This document shows positions 43,893-52,047 of a stretch of DNA of 64,000 nt, one piece after another (position 1 is the first letter of the stretch; the number at the start of each line of letters is the position of its first letter). The DNA is taken from the NCBI RefSeq assembly GCF_900157305.1, contig NZ_LS974202.1, positions 248,001 to 312,000 of the forward strand, written 5' to 3'. Both the position numbers and the translations under genes were made by a program. A model generated the notes under the pieces. It saw nothing but the letters and a program-made list of their open reading frames with translations. It searched no databases and was not told the DNA's origin. The DNA comes from Mesotoga infera (GTDB lineage: Bacteria > Thermotogota > Thermotogae > Petrotogales > Kosmotogaceae).

Positions 43893-44183
43893 ATGCCCTA
43901 TGGCTTTGGTTACGGGAATCGTTTCAGAGATGGTTCATGCAGGTTCTTCGGTTATGTTCCCCGAGGTGGAGGAATAGGTGGAAGATGGCCCGGTTCTGCC
44001 AGAGGAATGGGATTCTACGGTAGAGGATTTTACTATGATTATCCAATCACTCCCGAAATGGAACGAGTCGATCTTCAGGAGTACAGAGATTATTTAAACA
44101 ATGAGCTCGAGCTCATCAAATTGGAGATCCAGAAAATCGAAAAAAGACTGGAGGATCTGGAACCCCAATCCAAAGGAGAGTGA
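43893..44183 (+). CDS. DUF5320-like small glycine-rich protein (1)
   Basis: 96 residues. The first 45 are rich in glycine, arginine and aromatics (YGFGYGNRF, RGGGIGGRW, GRGFYYDY), the last 45 form a likely coiled coil (LNNELELIKLEIQKIEKRLEDLE). This is the usual build of DUF5320 proteins, which accompany MinD-type Fe-S ATPases and NifX-like proteins in anaerobes; function unknown. AAGGAGG precedes the ATG. First gene of a five-gene unit. Confidence 0.75.
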   Translation: MPYGFGYGNRFRDGSCRFFGYVPRGGGIGGRWPGSARGMGFYGRGFYYDYPITPEMERVDLQEYRDYLNNELELIKLEIQKIEKRLEDLEPQSKGE

Positions 44184-44189
44184 GAAACC

Positions 44190-44411
44190 ATGCCATGGAG
44201 AGATGGAACCGGACCTTCAGGTCAAGGTCCGATGACAGGTCGGGGAATGGGGAACTGTGCACCAAAAGACTCCGTAAGCGGGCTGGACGTCACTCGGATT
44301 TACGGGGGGAGAATGTTTTTCGGCGGGGGCTTTTACCTTCGCGGATTTAGGCTTGGGTTAGGCTTGAGTACTGGTCACAGAAGAGGATTCAGGCTCGGGA
44401 GACGGGGGTAG
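44190..44411 (+). CDS. DUF5320-like small glycine-rich protein (2)
   Basis: 73 residues. It starts MPWRDGTGPSGQGPMTGRGMGNC, the family's GPMTGR mark (here shown by its key residues G-P-M-T-G-R and a following cysteine). The rest is glycine- and arginine-rich with a repeated (R)GF(R)LG pattern and no coiled coil, so it looks like the head of a DUF5320 protein without the tail found in its neighbour. AAAGGAGAG precedes the ATG. Confidence 0.72.
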   Translation: MPWRDGTGPSGQGPMTGRGMGNCAPKDSVSGLDVTRIYGGRMFFGGGFYLRGFRLGLGLSTGHRRGFRLGRRG

Positions 44412-44417
44412 GAGCCT

Positions 44418-45281
44418 TTGGTTGTTGCCGTCATAAGCGGCAAGGGGGGTACGGGAAAGACCACTCTAGCCACTAATTTTGCTAAAGTCCTCTCATCCAC
44501 TCGTAAAGTTCAGCTGCTCGATGCCGATGCCGAAGAGCCAGACGTCCATCTCTTTTTCCAAGTCTCAAAGTATTACGAGGAAGAAGTCAGGCTCATGCTT
44601 CCGGTGATAGACAAAGAAAAATGCACCCTGTGTGGAGAGTGTGCAAGAAGATGCCAGTTCGGAGCCTTATCGGTTTTTAATACAGGAGTTATGGTATTCA
44701 ACAACCTCTGTCACGGTTGCGGCCTGTGTTTCAACATTTGTCCCGAAAGAGCCATTGTTGAAATGCCGAAGACCATAGGGAGGGTCGAGCTGGGTAGAAT
44801 AAGTGATAACCTTTACCACGGCATGGGTATTCTTGAAATCGGAGAACCATCCCCGGTGAGGATAATCAGAGCCCTGAAGAAGCACATCGACCCGGAGAAA
44901 GTTGTGATCCTCGATTCTCCGCCGGGAACGTCTTGCCCGGTAGTTGAAACGTTGAGAAAGGTCGATTACGCCCTGATGGTGACAGAGCCGACACCATTCG
45001 GACTGCACGATTTGAAGCTGGCGTTGCAGATAGTCAGGGAGATGAAAATTCCCTTCGGCGTAGTCATCAACAGAGATGGCGGAGCTTATTCGATGATCGA
45101 CGAATTCGCCAGCGAAGAAAAGATAGAGATACTCGAGAAAATACCTTTCAAGCGTGAGATAGCGAAAGCATATTCCAACGGTGTACTTTTCACCGATGTG
45201 CTTCCAGAATGGAAGGAACGCTTCGAGAGGCTGTACGAAAAAATCTTAAAATCCTCGGAGGTGGTTCGGTGTTCCAGATAG
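44418..45281 (+). CDS. MinD/Mrp-type P-loop ATPase with inserted 2x[4Fe-4S] ferredoxin domain (1)
   Basis: 287 residues. Deviant Walker A VISGKGGTGKTT (residues 6-17). An inserted ferredoxin domain at about 63-115 has CTLCGECARRCQ and CHGCGLCFNICP. Then DSPPGTSCPV (Walker B/switch region) near 172 and VTEPTPFGLHDLK. Proteins of this group are thought to handle Fe-S or metal clusters; the exact role is unknown. TTG start 6 bases after the DUF5320 stop. It overlaps the next ATPase gene by 13 bases, so the two may form a heterodimer. Confidence 0.88.
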   Translation: MVVAVISGKGGTGKTTLATNFAKVLSSTRKVQLLDADAEEPDVHLFFQVSKYYEEEVRLMLPVIDKEKCTLCGECARRCQFGALSVFNTGVMVFNNLCHGCGLCFNICPERAIVEMPKTIGRVELGRISDNLYHGMGILEIGEPSPVRIIRALKKHIDPEKVVILDSPPGTSCPVVETLRKVDYALMVTEPTPFGLHDLKLALQIVREMKIPFGVVINRDGGAYSMIDEFASEEKIEILEKIPFKREIAKAYSNGVLFTDVLPEWKERFERLYEKILKSSEVVRCSR

Positions 45282-46147
45282 CGATAGTGAGCGGAAAGGG
45301 AGGCACCGGAAAGACCACCCTGGCCGGCTCTCTATCTTTTCTCTTCGATAACCACGTGATGGCAGACTGCGACGTCGATGCCCCCAACCTTCATCTTTTG
45401 ATGGAGACTGAAAAGATCTCCTCCTTCGAATACTACGGGGGTAAGAAAGCCGAGATTTCCAATGACTGTATCTCGTGCGGTGTTTGCGAAAAATACTGTC
45501 GATTCGATGCACTTATTCGCGGAGGACCTTACAAAGTCGATCCGTATGCCTGCGAGGGTTGTGGAGCCTGTCTAGTCGTCTGCCCGGCGAAGGCGATAAC
45601 ACTCAGAGAAAACAAATCCGGCGATTATTACCTTTCCAAGTTCAATGGTACTCCTCTCGTACATGCCCTCCTGTATCCCGGCGAGGAAACATCCGGAGGT
45701 CTGGTGGCAGAGGTTAGAAAGCTAGCTATCACCGTTTCCGAAGAAGAGAAGAGATATGTCGTCATCATAGACGGAGCACCGGGAATCGGCTGCCCGGCAA
45801 CCTCTTCCATAACCGGGGTTTCATACGTGGTTGTGGTTTCCGAACCGACCGTATCGGGATTGCACGACTTAGAGAGAATAATCGAGACCGTCCACCATTT
45901 CCGGAGGGACTGCGGAATCGTTATAAACAAATGGGACATGAATTATGAGAAGACCTTACAGATCGAGAGCTGGTGCAGGGTAAACCGAATACCCGTGCTT
46001 GGAAAGATCCCTTATGACGAGAAAGTCGTCGAGGCCACAGAGATGGGCGTTCCGGTCGTATCACTCGATGGTTCCGGGGCGGCAGACGGTATAAGAGAGA
46101 TAAAAAACAAACTGGAGAACATAATGATTTCTGGAGGTAAGAGATGA
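45269..46147 (+). CDS. MinD/Mrp-type P-loop ATPase with inserted 2x[4Fe-4S] ferredoxin domain (2)
   Basis: About 292 residues, same build as its neighbour: IVSGKGGTGKTTLAG (residues 5-19), ferredoxin insert with CISCGVCEKYCR and CEGCGACLVVCP (about 65-115), IDGAPGIGCPATSS near 168 and VSEPTVSGLHDLE. GTG 45269 is chosen because GGAGGTG (45257-45263) lies 5 bases before it. The NifX-like gene overlaps its stop by 4 bases. Confidence 0.88.
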   Translation: MFQIAIVSGKGGTGKTTLAGSLSFLFDNHVMADCDVDAPNLHLLMETEKISSFEYYGGKKAEISNDCISCGVCEKYCRFDALIRGGPYKVDPYACEGCGACLVVCPAKAITLRENKSGDYYLSKFNGTPLVHALLYPGEETSGGLVAEVRKLAITVSEEEKRYVVIIDGAPGIGCPATSSITGVSYVVVVSEPTVSGLHDLERIIETVHHFRRDCGIVINKWDMNYEKTLQIESWCRVNRIPVLGKIPYDEKVVEATEMGVPVVSLDGSGAADGIREIKNKLENIMISGGKR

Positions 46148-46467
46148 AGATCGCTATTCCAGTAAAGGAAAAATCGCTAGACAGCTTTCCCGACGATCGC
46201 TTCGCCCGTGGAAGGTATTTTTTGATATACGATCCCGATTCCGAAGAACAAGAATTTATCGATCTATCGATAGAGGCCGCACACGGCGCTGGACCAGTGG
46301 CCGTTAATTTTCTGGCAGGCAAAGGCGTGGATACTATAATCGCCTTCCATCTGGGTCAAAATGCCCTTCAGGCGATAGAGGTAGCCGGAATCGCCTTTTT
46401 TGAAGCCAGAGAGGAAACGGCGCGCGAAAATATCGCAAGGGTTCTGAGTCACAGAAGCAAAAGGTGA
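46144..46467 (+). CDS. NifX/NifB-C-like dinitrogenase iron-molybdenum cofactor family protein
   Basis: 107 residues: MKIAIPVKEKSLDSFPDDRFARGRYFLIYD at the start, AAHGAGPVAVNFLAGKGVDTIIA and a C-terminal helix, the RNase H-like fold of the NifX/NafY group. No nitrogenase gene is near, so it is one of the many NifX-like proteins paired with MinD/Mrp ATPases, probably binding an Fe-S or other metal cluster. GGAGGTAAG precedes the ATG. Last gene of the unit. Confidence 0.85.
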   Translation: MKIAIPVKEKSLDSFPDDRFARGRYFLIYDPDSEEQEFIDLSIEAAHGAGPVAVNFLAGKGVDTIIAFHLGQNALQAIEVAGIAFFEAREETARENIARVLSHRSKR

Positions 46468-46529
46468 GATCAACGTCCGCTTTGCATGTTTGACCGCTTC
46501 CGGGATAAAATAGATCTCGGGGTGATGAG

Positions 46530-46979
46530 TTGAAAAGAGAACAACTCGCTGCGCAGTTCGATCTGCTATCGAGATTGCTCAAAATTTCCAGGGACAATCC
46601 TTTCAAAATCAGGAGCTATGAGTTTGCGGCAAGAACCGTACGGAACAGGCTCCCCGAAGGGGAGTTGACCGAACGTGAGATCCACGACCTTTCCCGGTTG
46701 AAAGGCATAGGTAAGGCCATAACCGAGAAATCGCTCGAGTTCCTGCGTGAGGGAAAGATTTCTAAGATCTCCGAGCTGGTCAAGGCGATGCCTCCGGCAA
46801 TCTTGGAACTCGCTTTGGATGGTACCCTAGATCCTGAAACTATAGCCTTCATTTGGAAAGATGCCGGTCTCGACGAAAGCGAATCTATACTGGCTTTTCT
46901 GAAAAAGCAGAGAGAAGATCTTAAGTTGAGCCGGGAGGAGCTGGCCAGACTCGAAGAGAGATTGAAAAGAGGGCCCTGA
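46530..46979 (+). CDS. Helix-hairpin-helix protein like the N-terminal domain of PolX/DNA polymerase beta
   Basis: 149 residues. AAQFDLLSRLLKISRDNPFKIRSYEFAARTV and IHDLSRLKGIGKAITEKSLEFLREG match the 8-kDa HhH domain of family X polymerases, but no polymerase or PHP domain follows: the rest is a helical tail. It may bind DNA ends or gaps. TTG start with GGTGAT upstream. Its last codons also form a terminator hairpin for the convergent M32 gene, 6 bases away. Confidence 0.72.
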   Translation: MKREQLAAQFDLLSRLLKISRDNPFKIRSYEFAARTVRNRLPEGELTEREIHDLSRLKGIGKAITEKSLEFLREGKISKISELVKAMPPAILELALDGTLDPETIAFIWKDAGLDESESILAFLKKQREDLKLSREELARLEERLKRGP

Positions 46980-46986
46980 GGCCCTC
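46964..46986 (-). terminator. Terminator of the M32 carboxypeptidase gene, inside the neighbouring CDS
   Basis: On the - strand GAGGGCC, loop TCAG, GGCCCTC, then TTTTC. The hairpin spans the stop codons of both convergent genes, and its T-run is coding sequence of the HhH gene. Confidence 0.68.
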
Positions 46987-48487
46987 AGAGTGAGTATATG
47001 TGTGAATACTTGTCTTTGATGTACCTTATGAAATATTCGGGATCCAGTTCTTTTTCGGTAACGACTTTCAGCAGTTCTTCAGGGCTGTAACGTCTGCCCT
47101 GGCTGTGGATGTTCTCCCTGAGCCAGTGTAATAGGGGTTTCAAGTCGCCCTTTTCGATTTTTCCTTCAAGATCTTTTATGTCGCTTTTTGCTTTTGCGTA
47201 GAATTGTGCAGCGTAAAGATTCCCGAGCATATATGAGGGGAAGTACCCTATCATTCCAGAGGGCCAGTGGATATCCTGCAGCACACCATCGCTGAAGTTG
47301 GCCGGTTCAATTCCGAGATACTCTTTCATCTTTTCGTTCCACCTGGCCGGAAGTTCTTCCACCTGTATATCGCCTTTCATAAGACCTTCTTCAAGCTCGA
47401 ATCTCAGCATTATGTGGAAGTTGTACGTTACTTCGTCGGCCTCGATCCTTATCAAGGAGGGTTTAACGCTGTTGACGCTTCTATAGAACTTCTTGAGGGG
47501 CACGTTTTTGAAATTCGACGGGTAGGCCTTCTGAATATGCGGATAGAAGAATTTCAAAAACTCTTTGCTGCGCCCCACAATGTTTTCCATCATTCTCGAC
47601 TGAGACTCGTGAATACCCAGAGACGTCGCCTCGTACAGAGACGTACCCTTCAAATGGGCGGGCAATCCCTGCTCGTATATAGCGTGACCCCCTTCGTGAA
47701 ACGAACCAAAAAGCGACGGAGTGAACTCGTCTGGCTGATACTTGGTGGTAACCCTGACATCGCCGACCCCTATTCCTATCGTGAAGGGATGAACCGTCTC
47801 GTCAAGCCGACCGGCTTCGAAATCGTAACCGATGAATTTGAGGGCTTTGTGGCTCAACTTCTCCTGGGCCTTTCTTGAAAATTTTCCCTTTAGCAACTCG
47901 GTTTCGGGAGCCTTTCCCTCCGTAATGAGCCTTTTCAAAAAAGGCACCAGTTCCTTCTTGAGAGGCTCTATTATTTCGCGCAACCGTTTCGCAGTCATAC
48001 CCTCCTCATAACCTTCCAAAAGGGCATCGTAAGGGTTTTCCGCAAAGCCGTAAAGACTGGCCATCTCTCTGGAAAGACTCACGATTTCTTCGAGGTAAGG
48101 TGCGAACCCTTCGAAATCGTTTTCCACTCTGGCCTTTTCCCAGGCCTTCTCGCTCCTGACGGTCAGCACGGTGAATTTCTGATAAAGCGCCGGTGGAATT
48201 GCCCTGGCCCTTTTGAAGGCTTTGGCAGAGACTCTCACCATGGCCTTTTCATCATCGCCGAGAGAGTTGTATGTCTCCGGCTCGCTAAGCTTTTCCAGGA
48301 TCGACCCCAGCTCGTCCGAGACTCTTTTTTTGAAGGCCAGTGTAGATATATAACCGAGGGCTTCTGCGCGCATTTCGTTGCCCTTGGATGGAAGATACGT
48401 ACGCATATCCCAGGCCATGATGGCGGCCGCACTGTTAAGGAAGGAAAGTTCCGTGTATTGGGAATTCAGTTCTTCGATAAGACTCAC
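46985..48487 (-). CDS. M32 family metallocarboxypeptidase (thermostable carboxypeptidase type)
   Basis: 500 residues. The zinc motif HExxH is in GSFHEGGHAIYEQGL near residue 270, the third ligand glutamate in GIHESQSRMMEN about 30 residues on. Helical throughout, as in Taq and Pyrococcus carboxypeptidases. It trims C-terminal residues from peptides in the cytoplasm; no signal peptide. ATG with GGAGGTG upstream. It has its own terminator and is separated from the ABC genes by 37 bases. Confidence 0.94.
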   Translation of the reverse strand: MSLIEELNSQYTELSFLNSAAAIMAWDMRTYLPSKGNEMRAEALGYISTLAFKKRVSDELGSILEKLSEPETYNSLGDDEKAMVRVSAKAFKRARAIPPALYQKFTVLTVRSEKAWEKARVENDFEGFAPYLEEIVSLSREMASLYGFAENPYDALLEGYEEGMTAKRLREIIEPLKKELVPFLKRLITEGKAPETELLKGKFSRKAQEKLSHKALKFIGYDFEAGRLDETVHPFTIGIGVGDVRVTTKYQPDEFTPSLFGSFHEGGHAIYEQGLPAHLKGTSLYEATSLGIHESQSRMMENIVGRSKEFLKFFYPHIQKAYPSNFKNVPLKKFYRSVNSVKPSLIRIEADEVTYNFHIMLRFELEEGLMKGDIQVEELPARWNEKMKEYLGIEPANFSDGVLQDIHWPSGMIGYFPSYMLGNLYAAQFYAKAKSDIKDLEGKIEKGDLKPLLHWLRENIHSQGRRYSPEELLKVVTEKELDPEYFIRYIKDKYSHIYSL

Positions 48488-48524
48488 TTTTGCACCTCCA
48501 ATTTTCGCAATTATATCACGCTGT

Positions 48525-49403
48525 TCATTCGGTTTTTTTCCCTCCTACCATCGCCTTTCGATCCGGAAAGATCGCAACTATGAGAAAGGAAACGAAATAG
48601 GGTATAGTTAGCAGCAGTTTAGGGGAGATCTGTGTCGAAACCTGAAGGAAAATCGAAAGTTCTGTCACGAAACCCAGCATTAGAGCCGAGAAACCGATCA
48701 GAAAAGGCCTGTCTCTCCCCATTATTATCGCCACCAGAGCTATCCATCCTCTACCACCAGACATATTGGCCACGAAGAGTCCCAGCGGTAACGAAAGTGA
48801 AGCTCCGGCCAATCCGGAAAAAACACCTGCGATAATAAAGGATACAAGTCTCACTCTGTTTACATGTACACCCGAGTAGTAGGCACTCTCCTCATCCATA
48901 CCACAGGCTCTCAACTTCAGTCCGAATGAGGTTCCCCTCAGAACGAACAACAAGAGCAAAGGCGAAGCGATCGCAAGATAATCGAAGAAGTTCAGGTTGT
49001 TGAGAAATCCGAGAAAATCGAGACTCGAAACGGCCGGGCGTGGTGCTCCAGGAAAAACCACGGTTCCTTTGCTCCTGAACCAGAGATCGGTGAGCATTAC
49101 GGTAAAACCACTAGAGAGGAGGTTGGTGGCTATCCCGGCAATGTAAAGGTTCGCCCTCATGTACCTGACCATTACGAAAATCAGCAGAGAGACAGCCACC
49201 GATGTTGCGATCGCCATGATGGTGCCGGCTGTTACACTGGAAGTCGCGGATGATACGACCACCCCAGAGAAGGCCGAAAAAAGTATCATTCCTTCGAGAC
49301 CGATGTTTAGCCAGCCCGAAAGCTTTGTCACAAGACCACCACAGGCGGCGAAAACAATCGGGGTCGCGTTTCTCAACGTATCGTTCACAAAGGCCTCAAT
49401 CAA
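48525..49403 (-). CDS. Nucleoside-type ABC transporter permease (YufQ-like)
   Basis: 292 residues, eight or so membrane segments, of the branched-chain/ribose permease family in its BMP-linked branch: FAACGGLVTKLSGWLNIGLEGM at the N-terminus and MGRDRPFLIGFSALMLGF near the end. Such importers move purine nucleosides. It overlaps the other permease by 8 bases and is the last gene of the unit. Confidence 0.87.
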   Translation of the reverse strand: MIEAFVNDTLRNATPIVFAACGGLVTKLSGWLNIGLEGMILFSAFSGVVVSSATSSVTAGTIMAIATSVAVSLLIFVMVRYMRANLYIAGIATNLLSSGFTVMLTDLWFRSKGTVVFPGAPRPAVSSLDFLGFLNNLNFFDYLAIASPLLLLFVLRGTSFGLKLRACGMDEESAYYSGVHVNRVRLVSFIIAGVFSGLAGASLSLPLGLFVANMSGGRGWIALVAIIMGRDRPFLIGFSALMLGFVTELSIFLQVSTQISPKLLLTIPYFVSFLIVAIFPDRKAMVGGKKTE

Positions 49404-50430
49404 CCTTCCCTCCCCCCTTCATAAAAGAGAGTACGGCTTCGGCAGTTACAAGATAGAACACCACTGCCTGAACGATCCTGGATATCTCGGGTGTAAGACC
49501 GGCTTCGAAAGAGGCTATTTGCGCACCGCTTTCGAGATATGCAAAGAAAAGGGCCGCCGGCACTACCCCCAGAGGATGGTTTCTGGCAATGAGGGCGACT
49601 GCAATTCCGTTCCAACCATAACCCCCGGAGAAGCCCCTAAGAACCCTCCCATGTACGCCAAGCACATCGACTATACCGCCAACGGCGGCCAGCCCTCCGC
49701 TGAGAAACATGGACCAGAAATAAACGGCTTTAACATTTATGCCACCGTAATAGGCGAATCTGGGACTCTTACCTGTAACGCGAAAATCGTATCCTGGTCT
49801 AGTCCTGAACATAAACGCCCAGAGCAGAACCGCCATGATCAGTGCCAGGAAGAGTCCCGAATGAAGACTCGAAGGTTCCAGGATTCTGGGTAACATGACT
49901 TCCTTTCCAAGACTCATAGAAGCCGCCAGACCCGAAGGTCCATCGTTGAAGGGACCTTCTATTATGTAATCGACTACCAGTACGATTCCGTTGCTCAGGA
50001 GGAGCGAAGAGATCAACTCGTTCACACCTCTGAAGCCCTTCAAGAGCCCGGAAATTCCTGCAATTAGGGCTCCGGAGAAAAAGCCAGAGAGTATAACCAC
50101 CGGTAATATTAGAAGTGGAGAGGTTCCCCCCATACGGACACCTATATATGTTCCAACAAGTGCTCCAAGATATACCTGGCCCTCAAGGCCAAGGTTGAAA
50201 CTCGAACTGGAGAAGGCAACGGCTGCCGCAAGTCCCGTAAAGATAAGAGGGACCGAGGCCGAGAGTAAGTTCCCGAAGTAGAAGGTGTTCGTAAAAACGG
50301 AAAGAAAGAAGGCGAAGATTGCCTCAAGCGGTTCCTCCACAGTCATGACGATCACTATAAATCCAACGGACAGGGCGATCACAAGAGTCGAGAGTGTCCT
50401 GGCAATCACAAATACCCTACTAACTCTCAC
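49396..50430 (-). CDS. Nucleoside-type ABC transporter permease (YufP-like)
   Basis: 344 residues, about nine membrane segments: LIFTGLAAAVAFSSSSFNLGLEGQVYLGALVG, VNELISSLLLSNGIVLVVDY, GYGWNGIAVALIARNHPLGV, all typical of the YufP/BmpC partner permease. It overlaps the ATPase gene upstream (4 bases) and the second permease downstream. Confidence 0.88.
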   Translation of the reverse strand: MRVSRVFVIARTLSTLVIALSVGFIVIVMTVEEPLEAIFAFFLSVFTNTFYFGNLLSASVPLIFTGLAAAVAFSSSSFNLGLEGQVYLGALVGTYIGVRMGGTSPLLILPVVILSGFFSGALIAGISGLLKGFRGVNELISSLLLSNGIVLVVDYIIEGPFNDGPSGLAASMSLGKEVMLPRILEPSSLHSGLFLALIMAVLLWAFMFRTRPGYDFRVTGKSPRFAYYGGINVKAVYFWSMFLSGGLAAVGGIVDVLGVHGRVLRGFSGGYGWNGIAVALIARNHPLGVVPAALFFAYLESGAQIASFEAGLTPEISRIVQAVVFYLVTAEAVLSFMKGGGKVD

Positions 50431-51950
50431 TTATTTTTCACCTCCGCCGTTCCCTGGAGATAACGGTTCAACATCGATCTTCCGATTTCCCCCGTATTCG
50501 GTAGATCCACAACTATCTCACCGTCGTACATGATCAATATCCTGTCGGCAATTGAAATAGCCTCGTCCAGATCTCCCGTGAATAGAACTATGGAGAGATT
50601 CTGCTTGAGTGAGAGAAGCGTTCTGTGAACCATCTCGGCGTGCTTGACATCCAGACCTCTGGTAGGCTCGCTCAGGAGTATCAAATGGGGGTTGCCTGAG
50701 ATTTCTCTGGCCAGTATCGTTTTCTGTAAGTTGCCACCCGAGAGCGTTCCTGCCAGGTCGTCTAGAGAGGAGTATTCGACACCGTAGCTCGAGAGAAGTT
50801 CACGGGTCCAGGTTCTCAACGGTCTTTCTTTCAGAAAAAACCTTTCCCTGACCCTGTTCAAAACAACGTTATCCATTATCGAAAGACCTGCACAACTCGC
50901 GATCGTATCCCTATCGCCTATCAAAGCCGCGACTCCGATCTTTCTGAGATCGGCTGGCGTCCAGCCGGTAATATCTGTATCGTAGAGATGTACACTCCCA
51001 GAAAGTACTCTTCTCATGCCAAATAAACTTTCGAGAAGCTCTTCCTGGCCGTTTCCAGAGATGCCGGTTATAACGAGTATTTCGCCCACTCTGGAAACAA
51101 AGGAGACGTTCTTCACCGCCATAAGCCCCCTGTACCGGCCTTCAACCTGAAGCGATTCAACCCGAAGAACCTCTCCGGTATCCGTTGACTTTCGATCTCT
51201 AAATCCTGCGATCGCCAAATCCTCTCCAGCCACGAGGGTTCTTAGCATCCCCTCCGTCACTTCTCCCTTGCGGAAAGTTCCGGTTATTCTCCCCTTTGCC
51301 ATGATCGATATCCTGTCGGCAATTCTGTAGGCTTCTGGCAGTTTGTGTGTTATAAAAATCACGGTCTTTCCGCTTTCCTTGAGCCTGGCTATGATATCCA
51401 TCAATTCTTTTCTGTCGCAATCGGGGAGAATGGCCGTCGGTTCGTCGAAAATGATCAATTCCGGAGACCTTATCAGCACACGAAGAATTTCGACCTTCTG
51501 CCTTTGAACTACCGACAGGTCTTCAACCCTGACGTGCGGTTCTATACCCATACCGAACTTTTGGATGGCCTCTTCGATACTCTTACGGCTTTGCTTACGC
51601 CCAAAGCCAGATATATCCATACCCAGAAGTAAATTCTCAGCAATCGTAAGTTGCGGTATTACTTTCAGCTTCTGTGATACCAGACCGATACCGGTCCGGA
51701 TGGCTTCGGTGGGATTGGCTGGAGAGTAGTCCCTGCCATTTATAAACATCTTGCCGCCATCGGCTCTCTCGATCCCGGCAATTATCTTCATCAGTGTAGT
51801 CTTACCTGCAGCATTTTCACCAAGGAGTACGTTCATCTCTCCGGCGTATATATCAAGAGAAACACCGTCGAGAGCTCTGACTCCGTTGCTTTTGTAGGTC
51901 TTTTGAACATTGCGCATACTGAGGAGTATCTCTTCCAACAGGCTCACCAT
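50427..51950 (-). CDS. Nucleoside-type ABC transporter ATP-binding protein (two ATPase domains, YufO-like)
   Basis: About 507 residues with two ABC modules. Module 1: Walker A LLGENAAGKTTLMKII and a signature replaced by LSVVQRQKVEILR; Walker B LIIFDEPTAIL. Module 2: ITGISGNGQEELLESL, signature LSGGNLQKTILAREI, LILLSEPTRGLD. This two-module build is typical of sugar and nucleoside importers; the altered first signature is common there. Possible starts are ATG 51950, TTG 51938 or ATG 51917; the last begins at the conserved MRNVQKTYKSNGV. It follows the rpoC terminator. No BMP-type binding protein is in the window, so that subunit must be encoded elsewhere. Confidence 0.88.
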   Translation of the reverse strand: MVSLLEEILLSMRNVQKTYKSNGVRALDGVSLDIYAGEMNVLLGENAAGKTTLMKIIAGIERADGGKMFINGRDYSPANPTEAIRTGIGLVSQKLKVIPQLTIAENLLLGMDISGFGRKQSRKSIEEAIQKFGMGIEPHVRVEDLSVVQRQKVEILRVLIRSPELIIFDEPTAILPDCDRKELMDIIARLKESGKTVIFITHKLPEAYRIADRISIMAKGRITGTFRKGEVTEGMLRTLVAGEDLAIAGFRDRKSTDTGEVLRVESLQVEGRYRGLMAVKNVSFVSRVGEILVITGISGNGQEELLESLFGMRRVLSGSVHLYDTDITGWTPADLRKIGVAALIGDRDTIASCAGLSIMDNVVLNRVRERFFLKERPLRTWTRELLSSYGVEYSSLDDLAGTLSGGNLQKTILAREISGNPHLILLSEPTRGLDVKHAEMVHRTLLSLKQNLSIVLFTGDLDEAISIADRILIMYDGEIVVDLPNTGEIGRSMLNRYLQGTAEVKNK

Positions 51951-51999
51951 TTCCCGGCAGGATTTAATATACTCATTGATAATGTTACCATCAAAGAAT

Positions 52000-52032
52000 A
52001 AAAAAACGGGAAGCTGTTTTTTCAGCTCCCCG
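52000..52032 (-). terminator. Terminator after rpoC
   Basis: On the - strand CGGGGAGCTG, loop AAAAAA, CAGCTTCCCG, then TTTTTTT: a stem with one wobble pair and a long T-run, 15 bases after the rpoC stop. Confidence 0.92.
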
Positions 52033-52047
52033 CAGCAGGAATATTTT

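Noticed and set aside
46144-46467. The NifX-like protein as evidence of nitrogen fixation.
   Set aside because: No nitrogenase or nif scaffold gene is present; NifX-like proteins are common beside MinD/Mrp ATPases in non-fixing anaerobes.
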